Of a stretch of DNA of 64,000 nt, positions 38,882-45,962 are shown in pieces. The position numbers and the translations under genes were made by a program. Source of the DNA: Streptomyces sp. NBC_01485 (GTDB lineage Bacteria > Actinomycetota > Actinomycetes > Streptomycetales > Streptomycetaceae); assembly GCF_036227125.1 (NCBI RefSeq), contig NZ_CP109435.1, positions 3,224,001 through 3,288,000 of the forward strand, read 5' to 3'. How positions within the stretch are numbered: position 1 is the first letter of the stretch; every line of letters begins with the position of its first letter. Below the pieces are notes generated by a model. The model was not told the DNA's origin. It saw only the letters and a list, made by a program, of their open reading frames with translations, and did not search any database.

Positions 38882-40363
38882 ATGACTTCGCAGCCGACCC
38901 TCACCAAGGCCGAAAGCGGCCCTGGAGGTCCCGGACAACCCGGTTCCGGACTTCACGCAGGTCTCAAGAACCGGCATCTTTCGATGATCGCCATCGGCGG
39001 TGTCATCGGTGCCGGGCTGTTCGTAGGTTCCAGCTCCGGTATCGCCACCGCCGGACCCGGCATTCTGCTCTCCTACGCCCTCGTCGGCACGCTCGTGGTG
39101 CTGGTGATGCGGATGCTGGGGGAGATGTCGGCGGCCAATCCGACCTCCGGTTCGTTCTCCGCGCACGCCGACCGGGCGCTCGGCCGCTGGGCCGGGTTCT
39201 CCATCGGCTGGCTGTACTGGTTCTTCTGGGTCGTCGTGCTCGCCGTGGAGGCCACGGCCGGCGCCAAGATCCTCGAAGGGTGGATTCCCGCCGTCCCGCA
39301 GTGGGGGTGGGCGCTCATCGTGATGGTGGTGCTGACCGCCACCAACCTCGTCTCCGTCGGCTCCTACGGCGAGTTCGAGTTCTGGTTCGCCGGCATCAAG
39401 GTCGTCGCGATCGGCGCGTTCATCGTCGTGGGCGGGCTCGCCGTGTTCGGCGTGCTGCCCGGTGTCGACAGCGCCAAGGCCGGACTCGGCAACCTCACGG
39501 ACCACGGCGGCTTCCTGCCCAACGGGCCCGGCGCCATCCTCACCGGCGTGCTGCTCGTCGTCTTCTCCTTCATGGGCAGCGAGATCGCGACCCTCGCGGC
39601 CGGCGAGTCCGAGGACCCGCAGCGGGCCGTCACCAAGTCCACGAACAGCATCATCTGGCGGATCGGCGTCTTCTACCTCGGGTCGATCTTCGTCGTCGTC
39701 ACGCTGCTGCCCTGGAACGACCCGGCCATCAAGGAGCAGGGTTCCTACGTCGCCGCCCTCGACTCCCTCGGCATCGCGCACGCCGGTCAGCTCATGAACT
39801 TCATCGTGCTGACGTCCGTGCTGTCCTGCCTCAACTCCGGGCTCTACACGGCCTCCCGCATGGCCTTCTCGCTCGGTGAGCGGGGCGACGCGCCGAAGGT
39901 CTTCGCCCGGACGACGAACCGTGGCGTTCCCCTCGCGGCGATCATCGCCTCCGTGGTGTTCGGGTTCGTCGCCGTCTTCTTCAACTACCGGTTCCCGGAC
40001 TCCGTCTTCCTCTTCCTCGTGAACTCCAGCGGGGCCGTGGCCCTGTTCGTCTGGCTCGTGATCTGCCTCTCGCAACTGCGGATGCGGAAGATCATCCAGG
40101 CCGAGACGCCGGAGAAGCTGGTCGTGAAGATGTGGCTGTACCCGTACCTGACCTGGGCGACGGCCGCGCTGATCGTCTTCGTGCTCGGTTACATGCTGAC
40201 CGACACCGAGGGTGAGAGCAGCGGGCGGACGACCGTGCTGCTGTCGCTGGCCGTCGCGGCGGTCGTGGTCGTCATCGCCTTCGTGAAGGAAGGCCGGATC
40301 AAGAACATGGCCAAGGCCAAGGCCGACGCCGACACCGACGCCGTCCAAGCCGAGGTCAAGTAG
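38882..40363 (+). CDS. APC family amino acid permease
   Basis: This 493-residue transporter has about twelve helices. It starts at ATG 38882 behind AAAGGAAG. The first helix carries LKNRHLSMIAIGGVIGAGLF, the substrate-binding GVIGAGLF stretch of the amino acid/GABA permease group, followed by MLGEMSAANPTSGSF and EFEFWFAGIKV. The substrate is uncertain; similarity is to the GabP/AnsP/CycA branch. A close paralogue lies at 51286-52668. The C-terminus is Lys/Ala/Asp-rich. Confidence 0.92.
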   Translation: MTSQPTLTKAESGPGGPGQPGSGLHAGLKNRHLSMIAIGGVIGAGLFVGSSSGIATAGPGILLSYALVGTLVVLVMRMLGEMSAANPTSGSFSAHADRALGRWAGFSIGWLYWFFWVVVLAVEATAGAKILEGWIPAVPQWGWALIVMVVLTATNLVSVGSYGEFEFWFAGIKVVAIGAFIVVGGLAVFGVLPGVDSAKAGLGNLTDHGGFLPNGPGAILTGVLLVVFSFMGSEIATLAAGESEDPQRAVTKSTNSIIWRIGVFYLGSIFVVVTLLPWNDPAIKEQGSYVAALDSLGIAHAGQLMNFIVLTSVLSCLNSGLYTASRMAFSLGERGDAPKVFARTTNRGVPLAAIIASVVFGFVAVFFNYRFPDSVFLFLVNSSGAVALFVWLVICLSQLRMRKIIQAETPEKLVVKMWLYPYLTWATAALIVFVLGYMLTDTEGESSGRTTVLLSLAVAAVVVVIAFVKEGRIKNMAKAKADADTDAVQAEVK

Positions 40364-40382
40364 TCAGCTCTCCCTGGCGTGT

Positions 40383-40412
40383 GAAAGGGGTCCGCTTCGG
40401 CGGGCCCCTTTC
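40383..40412. terminator. Terminator between convergent permease and kinase genes
   Basis: GAAAGGGG and CCCCTTTC arms with a nearly complementary inner part (TCCGC/GCGGG) sit 20 bases after the permease stop. The element serves either strand. Confidence 0.85.
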
Positions 40413-40448
40413 CCTTTGCCCTTTCCTCCTCCGCCTTCCCCCCATCTC

Positions 40449-42299
40449 TCACATCACCGTGAAGCCGGCCTTCACCCTCTCGTACGTCTTCAGGGCCGTC
40501 GTCTCGGTCCCGGGCTGGTACCAGGTGTTGATCTGGTACGACTTCCCGCTCTCGTTGAAGCCCAGGAGGCGGGCGTGCCAGGGGGTGCCCTGGAGGGTGA
40601 AGGTGTACTCCCAGACGACCGCCGGCCGGCCTCGGAACGTCGTCTCCTCCAGACGGATCTTGCGGTAACCCTGGCCCTGGTGGGCGTTGAGTTCGGAGGT
40701 CTGCCAGGTGTCCATGAGGTCGCCGCGGGCCAGGGAGGACTTGGCGACGAGTTCCTGGGTGCCGTCGGGGGACGTGTAGTGCACCTCGGCGCCCGTCTTC
40801 ACGTCCCGCCGCCAGCCCTTGGGCGTCGCCCACGCGAACCCGCCGGCCTCCTGATGCGCACCCGGGGGCAGGCTCGGCGGCCTGAACGTCCCCTCGACCG
40901 TGGGCGACGTCGAGGGGGTGGGGGTGGGGGTGGGGGTGGAACCGGGGGTGAGGGTGGGGCTGGTGATGGGGGTGGGGGCCGTGGCCGTGGCGGGGGATGG
41001 GTTGGGCGAGGAGCCGTTGGCCTGGTCTACGGCGTCGTGCGAAGCAGGGGGTGACGCCAGCACGATCGCGACGACCGTGCCCACGGCGACGACACCGAGG
41101 GCGGCCATCACACCGGTACGACGTCCCGGACGGTCGCTGCTCCTTCGTCGCCGGGCAGTGGACGGGACGGCCGGGCCGGGCAGTTCGCCGCCCGGCGGTA
41201 TCTCGCTCGGCCGGGTCTCCGAGTGCGGGTACGCCGGCGGGTACGCGTGCGGGGTGGGGGTGCCGTCCGGAGCCGGCCTGCGTTCGGTCAGTGCCTGGGC
41301 TCGGGTGAGGGAGACACCGGAGCGGGGGCGAGGGCGGGGGGTCAATGTCGGTGTCGGTGGCGGTGGCGGTGGCGGTGGCGGTGGCGGTGGCGGTGGCGGT
41401 GGCGGGTGGGCGATAGGGGCGAGGGCGGTCTCCAGGTCCGTGAGGGAGGCGCGGACCGTGGGTTCCTTCTGGAGGAGGGCGGTGAGGATGTCGTACAACG
41501 GGCCTGCGGCGGCGGGGAGTCGGGGTTCCTCGTAGAGGACCGCGTGCAACGTAGCCAGGGTGGTGTCGCGGGAGAAGGGGGAGTGGCCTGCCAGGGCGGC
41601 GCAGAGTGTCGCGCCCAGGGACCACACGTCGGACGGTGGGCCCTGCGGGTGGCCCGAGATGCGCTCGGGGGCCATGTAGTCGGGGGAACCGACCAGCATG
41701 CCGACCATCGTCAACGCCTTCGCGTCCTGGATCGCGGCTATGCCGAAGTCGGTGAGGACGACGCGCCGTTCGGCCCTCTCCCCGCCCCGCCCGCCGGCCC
41801 CCTCCCTACGTCCCTCCTCACTCCCCGCGTTCTCCACCAGCACGTTGCCCGGTTTGATGTCGCGGTGCAGGACCCCCCTCGCGTGGACCTGGCGCAGTGC
41901 CGTGACCAGGCCCAGGCCGATGCGGGCGGTCTCGTGCGGGCCCAGTGGTCCTTCCTCGGCCATGATCTGTTCGAGGGAGCGGCCGACGACCAACTCCATG
42001 ACGATCCAGAGGCGTTCGCCCTCGTCCACGACGTCGTAGACGCGCACCACGTTGGGATGGTCGATGCGGGCGGTGGCCCTGGCCTCGCGCAGGGTGCGTT
42101 CGCGACGGGTGCGGGTGTCCTCCGGGTCGAGGCCGTCGATGCGCATCTCCTTCACCGCGACCTGCCGGTCGAGCACCTCGTCGGTGGCTCGCCACACCCG
42201 TCCCATTCCCCCCTGGCCGATACTCTCGACCAGCCGATAGCGCCCCGTCACCAGTAACCCCGGAAAACCGCCACTCCCGGGATTCCCCGCGCTCCCCAT
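40449..42299 (-). CDS. Transmembrane serine/threonine protein kinase
   Basis: The kinase domain starts with GRYRLVESIGQGGMGRVW and continues with VAVKEM (ATP-binding Lys), VLHRDIKPGNVLV (catalytic loop), VVLTDFGIA (DFG) and SPDYMAPERISG. A run of 17 prolines ends the domain, encoded by CCACCG units. A Pro/Thr linker, one membrane helix (VMAALGVVAVGTVVAIVLA), more Thr-Pro repeats and an extracytoplasmic domain of about 130 residues follow. No PASTA repeats are present. The start is uncertain: ATG 42299 gives a short Gly-Asn-rich lead, GTG 42251 begins at the domain, and GTG 42413 would add a collagen-like Gly-X-Y stretch. Confidence 0.88.
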   Translation of the reverse strand: MGSAGNPGSGGFPGLLVTGRYRLVESIGQGGMGRVWRATDEVLDRQVAVKEMRIDGLDPEDTRTRRERTLREARATARIDHPNVVRVYDVVDEGERLWIVMELVVGRSLEQIMAEEGPLGPHETARIGLGLVTALRQVHARGVLHRDIKPGNVLVENAGSEEGRREGAGGRGGERAERRVVLTDFGIAAIQDAKALTMVGMLVGSPDYMAPERISGHPQGPPSDVWSLGATLCAALAGHSPFSRDTTLATLHAVLYEEPRLPAAAGPLYDILTALLQKEPTVRASLTDLETALAPIAHPPPPPPPPPPPPPPPPPTPTLTPRPRPRSGVSLTRAQALTERRPAPDGTPTPHAYPPAYPHSETRPSEIPPGGELPGPAVPSTARRRRSSDRPGRRTGVMAALGVVAVGTVVAIVLASPPASHDAVDQANGSSPNPSPATATAPTPITSPTLTPGSTPTPTPTPSTSPTVEGTFRPPSLPPGAHQEAGGFAWATPKGWRRDVKTGAEVHYTSPDGTQELVAKSSLARGDLMDTWQTSELNAHQGQGYRKIRLEETTFRGRPAVVWEYTFTLQGTPWHARLLGFNESGKSYQINTWYQPGTETTALKTYERVKAGFTVM

Positions 42300-42500
42300 A
42301 TTCCCCGAGTTCCCGGGATTCCCCGCGTCCCCTGTGTTTCCCGAATTTCCCGGCAATCCGCTGCACCCCCTCGACCGTTCTCCATTACCCGACCCCTGAA
42401 ACACAATAGTCACACTTACTGCCGTACCAGCATAGTGTGGAGAAATCTTGTGGTACCTCTTCAAGTACTGCGAATTCAGGCGCAGCCAAGGGGGACGAAC

Positions 42501-43238
42501 ATGAGTTCTCGTCGTGCGACGACCATCGCCGGATCGCTGGTCATGGCATCTTTCTCGGCAGTGTTGATCCTTTCCTTCCCTGCCGGGGCGGATGACCAGG
42601 GACCCGGCAGCAGCAAGGGGGGAAAGCCCGTCGACGAGGCGCCTGCGGGCGTGAAGACGACGACCCTGCTGCCGGAGCGGATCTCGGTCGACAACAGTTC
42701 CAGGAAAACGGCGATCACCGCCACGGTGAAGAACGAGGGGACCAAGGACAGCGGGCAGATAAGGCTTTTGGTCGTCGGGTTCGACGGACTCACGGTCAAA
42801 AGCGTTCAGGGATGTTCCGCGATTGCGGAGAAAGATCTTCCGGAAGGATCCAACAGCGGTTTCTCCTGCCCCATCGACAATCTCGCGGCCGGGGCGTCGA
42901 AGTCGTACGCCGTCGACGCGACCTTCGATCTGAGCAAGACCGGGAAAATCTGTCTGCCCGTCCAGACCAGTGACGGGAAGAAGACGTTCTGGCAGCAGGG
43001 CCCGGTGCCGTTCGGTACGACGAACCCGTCGCCGAACGCGCCCGCCACCCCCCTGCTGCTCGGCACCGACAACACTCCCGCGGCCCCCGGCGGCGACGAA
43101 CTGCCCAAGACCGGCGTCGGACGGGACCTGCTGCCGCTCGGCGCGGCCGGGGCGACGCTGCTCGCGGCGGGCACGGCCGGGCTGTGGTGGTCGCGGCGGC
43201 GGCCGGGATCCGGAGAGCTGATCCCGCACGGAAAGTGA
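42501..43238 (+). CDS. Secreted LPXTG-type surface protein
   Basis: The ATG at 42501 has GGGGGACGA upstream. The 245-residue product has a signal peptide (TTIAGSLVMASFSAVLILSF), a beta-rich middle (AITATVKNEGTKDSGQIRLL) with two cysteines (VQGCSAIA, FSCPIDN) plus one more (ICLPVQT). It ends in ELPKTG, a hydrophobic helix and RRRRPG, the layout of a sortase substrate. No sortase gene is in the window. The motif is LPKTG rather than the LAXTG favoured by class E sortases of Streptomyces chaplins. It diverges from the kinase gene. Confidence 0.8.
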   Translation: MSSRRATTIAGSLVMASFSAVLILSFPAGADDQGPGSSKGGKPVDEAPAGVKTTTLLPERISVDNSSRKTAITATVKNEGTKDSGQIRLLVVGFDGLTVKSVQGCSAIAEKDLPEGSNSGFSCPIDNLAAGASKSYAVDATFDLSKTGKICLPVQTSDGKKTFWQQGPVPFGTTNPSPNAPATPLLLGTDNTPAAPGGDELPKTGVGRDLLPLGAAGATLLAAGTAGLWWSRRRPGSGELIPHGK

Positions 43239-43254
43239 GAGACGCGGAAACTCG

Positions 43255-43304
43255 GAAGAGGCTCGTCGGGGCACTTCGCAGTGCGGGACCCGGCGAGCCT
43301 CTTC
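43255..43304. terminator. Terminator between convergent LPKTG and bioY genes
   Basis: Arms GAAGAGGCTCGTCGGG and CCCGGCGAGCCTCTTC pair with one mismatch and enclose a second small hairpin, GCACT-TCGC-AGTGC. Confidence 0.9.
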
Positions 43305-43351
43305 GGCAGCGGCTGAAGGCGGTTGCGCGGCTAAAGGCGGTTGAAGGAGCG

Positions 43352-43933
43352 TTACCGCTGGACGAGCTTCCACGTCGTCGGCAGCAGCCCCATCGCCAGG
43401 ATCGCCTTGACGGCATCGCCGATCAGGAACGGGGTGAGGCCGGCCGCGAGCGCCGCGGAGGCGGACATTCCGGCGGCGTAGGCCAGGTACGGGACGCCGA
43501 CGGCGTAGATGATCGCCTCGCCGATCAGCATCGCGCCGGCCGTGCGCAGCATGGAGCGGTCGGCGCCCCGGCGGGCCAGGGCGCCCACGGCGGCGGACGC
43601 GAGGATCATGCCGAGGATGTAGCCGAAGGAGACGGAGATGCCGGAGGCGCCGCCCGCGAACCACGGCACGCCGGCGAGACCGGCCAGCGCGTAGACGGCG
43701 AGCGCGGAGACTCCGCGGCGGGCGCCGAGGGACGTGCCGACGAGCAGTGCGGCGAAGGTCTGGCCGGTGACCGGGACCGGGCTGCCGGGTACCGGGACCG
43801 CGATCTGGGCGGCGAGGCCGGTGAGCGCGGCGCCGCCGAGGACGAGTGCGACGTCCCGGACCCGGGAGGCGGGGAGCAGGTCGGCGAGGACCTGCCCGGG
43901 GCGGGCGGGGTTGGCGACGGCGGTGCTGCTCAT
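43352..43933 (-). CDS. bioY: BioY family biotin transporter (ECF S component)
   Basis: This 193-residue membrane protein starts at ATG 43933 with GGAG upstream. It shows the BioY hallmarks: VPVPGSPVPVTGQTFAALLV near residue 47, and YALAGLAGVPWFAGGASGIS with GYILGMILAS. It should be the substrate-binding S unit of a biotin ECF transporter; EcfA and EcfT genes are not in the window. A longer open frame in the same phase is not BioY-like. Confidence 0.93.
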   Translation of the reverse strand: MSSTAVANPARPGQVLADLLPASRVRDVALVLGGAALTGLAAQIAVPVPGSPVPVTGQTFAALLVGTSLGARRGVSALAVYALAGLAGVPWFAGGASGISVSFGYILGMILASAAVGALARRGADRSMLRTAGAMLIGEAIIYAVGVPYLAYAAGMSASAALAAGLTPFLIGDAVKAILAMGLLPTTWKLVQR

Positions 43934-44200
43934 GGGGACTCCGCAAGGTCGGGACGGGTGCCGGGACGGATCGGGACACGGCGACGCTATCCCAGGGGCA
44001 TGCGGCCGATCACCGTCGGTGTTCGACAAACGGGCGTTCGGGGGTTTGGTGGGCTCCGGACAAAGCGTGGGGTCTACACGCGGTACGAGGTGATGCCGGT
44101 CACTGAGGTGGCGTGGTTTCGGATACGGGAGCGTCCTGAGCGGTCTCTGTAGGGTTTCGCCAATCGCGCAGCCGCCCCGTCTCGCCCGTCGGTCGCCGTC
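43934..44200. other. bioY-ROK intergenic region, left part
   Basis: This region must hold the bioY promoter on the minus strand. I see no gene, tRNA or clear operator in it. Confidence 0.4.
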
Positions 44201-44229
44201 TGGGCAGGGCTGGTCCGCTTTGCTAGCTT
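44201..44229 (+). promoter_or_regulatory. Promoter for leader peptide and ROK gene
   Basis: TGGGCA (44201-44206) and TAGCTT (44224-44229) are 17 bases apart and resemble the -35 TTGACA and -10 TANNNT of vegetative promoters. The leader ATG lies seven bases after the -10, so transcription could begin at the ATG itself, giving a leaderless start. Confidence 0.5.
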
Positions 44230-44235
44230 CGAGCC

Positions 44236-44328
44236 ATGGTTGCCCAGGCCCAGGCCCTGAACTTCTCGTCGCGTCGCCATGTCGACCTGCGACGCGTGGG
44301 CGCGTCCGCCTGTCGCCCTCCGGTGTGA
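44236..44328 (+). CDS. Putative leader peptide (30 aa) upstream of the sulfonate cluster
   Basis: ATG 44236 to TGA 44326-44328 encodes 30 residues starting MVAQAQALNFSS. The second half reads RRHVDLRRVGASACRPPV. The HVDL-R-R...ACR pattern is that of short actinobacterial leader peptides found upstream of sulfur assimilation genes. A single Cys codon (TGT, codon 26) lies close to the stop. There is no ribosome site, in line with a leaderless start from the promoter seven bases upstream. An 85-base spacer separates it from the ROK gene; GGAGCCG (44336-44342) can pair with CGGCTCC (44386-44392) across it. Confidence 0.75.
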   Translation: MVAQAQALNFSSRRHVDLRRVGASACRPPV

Positions 44329-44413
44329 GGCGGGCGGAGCCGATCATCCGGCGCGCCGCGCTCCACAGACGGCGCAGTGTCGGACCGGCTCCTGACTTCC
44401 GAGGAAGTTCCCC

Positions 44414-45712
44414 ATGCCCCGTACCGCGGCTCCCCCCTCCCCTCTGGCCTCCTCTGCTTCTCGTGTCTCGCCCGTCGCCCGGGTCGCCGACAGTGATCGG
44501 CGGCGGACCAGTGCCCGTGTGATCCTGCGGTCCGTGCTGGAGCACGGGCCCGTCGCGCGTTCCACCATCGCCCGGCTGACCGGGCTGTCGCCCGCGTCCG
44601 TCACCGAGCACTGCGCCCGGCTGGCCGGGCTCGGGCTGATCCGGGAGGCGGCCGTGCCCCGGCGCAGCAACGGGGTGGGGCGTCCGCACGTTCCCGTGGA
44701 TCTGGACGACTCGCGGTTCCTGGTGGGCGGGGTGCATGTGGCGGTGCCGTACACGACCGTCTCGCTGCTGGATCTGCGGGGACGGGTGGTGGCGCGGCGG
44801 GAGTTGAGGCACCGGAGCCTCGACCCGGACGAGGTGCTGGCGCGGGCCGCCGACGGGCTCGGTGCGCTGCTGGACGAGGCTCCCGGCTGCCGGGCCCTCG
44901 GGGTGGGGGTCGCCGTGGGCGGCTGGGTGGACCGGGATTCGGGGACCGTCGTCGAGCATCCGCTGCTGGGCTGGCGGGACGTGCCGGTGCGGGAGGCGGT
45001 CGGCGCGCGCGTCGGGCTGCCGGTCCATGTGGACGGGCACGCACGGGCGTTGGTCAACGCGGAGCGGTTGTTCGGGCGGGCGCGCGGCAGCCGCAGTGTG
45101 CTGCACCTGTTCGTGGGGAACGTGGTCGACGCGGCGTTCGCCACCCACGACGAGGTGCACCACGGGCCGCGTTCACAGGCGGGGACGATCGCGCATCTGC
45201 CGTTGGCCGGCAGCACGGAGCCCTGCGACTGCGGACGGGTCGGCTGCCTCCAAGTCGAGCTGAGCGAGCGGACGTTGTGCCGGCGGGCCCGGGAGGCCGG
45301 GGTGATCGACGGGGTGGTTGACGGCGTGGTCGACCGGGTGAACCCGATGCACGTCCTCGCCGCGGCGGATGCCGGAAACCCTGTCGCCGTACGGCTGTTG
45401 CGGGAGCGGGCGCGGATGGTGGGGCGGGCGGCCGGGCTGCTGCTGGACGTGCTCAATCCGGAGCGGGTCGTCGTCACCGAGCTGGGCGTGCTGTTCCGGG
45501 AGGACTGCCTGGCCGCGCTGCGGGAGGAGGTCGGGGCGGGGCGGTCCGCCGCGGTCTCGCCGAGCAGCTTCCCCGACTCCGTGCTCGCCGTGGCGGGCGG
45601 GGCGGTGGCGCTGGACGTGCTCTACCGGGATCCGCTGGCCGCGTCCGCCGGCCTCGTCCCCGGGCGCCTCACCGGAACCTCTCACCTGAGCGTCTCGCCT
45701 GAGGCGAGTTAA
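44414..45712 (+). CDS. ROK family transcriptional regulator
   Basis: This 432-residue protein starts at ATG 44414 behind GAGGAAG. A winged helix-turn-helix (ARVILRSVLEHGPVARSTIA, then LTGLSPASVTEH) is followed by an actin-like ROK fold (GVGVAVGGWVDRDSG) with a zinc motif CDCGRVGCLQVELSE. ROK regulators usually sense sugars or sugar phosphates. Its place at the head of a sulfonate-uptake cluster suggests it controls organosulfur use or answers a sulfosugar, which is inference. The transport genes follow after 250 bases that contain a second leader and promoter. Confidence 0.9.
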   Translation: MPRTAAPPSPLASSASRVSPVARVADSDRRRTSARVILRSVLEHGPVARSTIARLTGLSPASVTEHCARLAGLGLIREAAVPRRSNGVGRPHVPVDLDDSRFLVGGVHVAVPYTTVSLLDLRGRVVARRELRHRSLDPDEVLARAADGLGALLDEAPGCRALGVGVAVGGWVDRDSGTVVEHPLLGWRDVPVREAVGARVGLPVHVDGHARALVNAERLFGRARGSRSVLHLFVGNVVDAAFATHDEVHHGPRSQAGTIAHLPLAGSTEPCDCGRVGCLQVELSERTLCRRAREAGVIDGVVDGVVDRVNPMHVLAAADAGNPVAVRLLRERARMVGRAAGLLLDVLNPERVVVTELGVLFREDCLAALREEVGAGRSAAVSPSSFPDSVLAVAGGAVALDVLYRDPLAASAGLVPGRLTGTSHLSVSPEAS

Positions 45713-45729
45713 TTCAGAAACTCCGAATG

Positions 45730-45759
45730 TTGACAGACCTTGCACGCGGACGGGAACAT
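45730..45759 (+). promoter_or_regulatory. Promoter upstream of the Cys leader and ssuA
   Basis: A perfect -35 TTGACA (45730-45735) is followed after 18 bases by GAACAT (45754-45759), a weak -10. The leader ATG at 45767 lies seven bases after it, so the transcript could start on or beside the ATG, the same geometry as at 44201-44236. Confidence 0.55.
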
Positions 45760-45766
45760 TCATCTC

Positions 45767-45793
45767 ATGAGCTGTCGCACCTTCTGTTGCTGA
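45767..45793 (+). CDS. Cysteine-rich leader peptide MSCRTFCC
   Basis: ATG 45767 to TGA 45791-45793 encodes MSCRTFCC. Three of eight codons are Cys, including two consecutive ones just before the stop. Cys is rare in the surrounding proteins, so this composition is unlikely by chance. There is no ribosome site and the promoter fits a leaderless start. Polycysteine upstream ORFs attenuate sulfur genes in mycobacteria (established). Here the ORF lies 169 bases before the ssuA-like gene and is followed after six bases by a hairpin. A ribosome stalled at the last two Cys codons would cover the first arm of that hairpin. Confidence 0.65.
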   Translation: MSCRTFCC

Positions 45794-45799
45794 CGCCCC

Positions 45800-45827
45800 G
45801 GCGCGCCGGGAGCGCGCCCCTTCTTCT
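45800..45827 (+). terminator. Attenuator-like hairpin after the Cys leader
   Basis: GGCGCGC (45800-45806), loop CGGGA and GCGCGCC (45812-45818) form a 7-bp GC stem followed by CCTTCTTCT, one of the few T-rich stretches nearby. An alternative pairing is the palindrome CCCGGCGCGCCGGG at 45797-45810. It begins six bases after the leader stop codon. Confidence 0.55.
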
Positions 45828-45896
45828 GCCTTCGTCGCGTGAATTCTCTGTGAATTACCCGCGCGAAGCCTTTTTCTCGGGCTGGTTTACGTCTGG

Positions 45897-45929
45897 CTTC
45901 TGCCTGCCTTCTGCCTGCCTTCTGCCTGC
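45897..45929 (+). repeat. 11-bp x 3 tandem repeat before ssuA
   Basis: CTTCTGCCTGC is repeated exactly three times, followed by CTTTTCGCC. The pyrimidine-rich run lies in the untranslated leader, 33 bases before the ssuA-like start. Confidence 0.85.
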
Positions 45930-45962
45930 CTTTTCGCCGCCGTTTTCCCTGGGGGTTCTCCC

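Noticed and set aside
40449..43979. 1176-residue version of the kinase
   Set aside because: Upstream parts run antisense through the LPKTG gene and into bioY. Kinase homology starts only at about 42250.
43352..45163. 603-residue version of BioY
   Set aside because: It runs antisense through the ROK gene. A good ribosome site and family length support ATG 43933.
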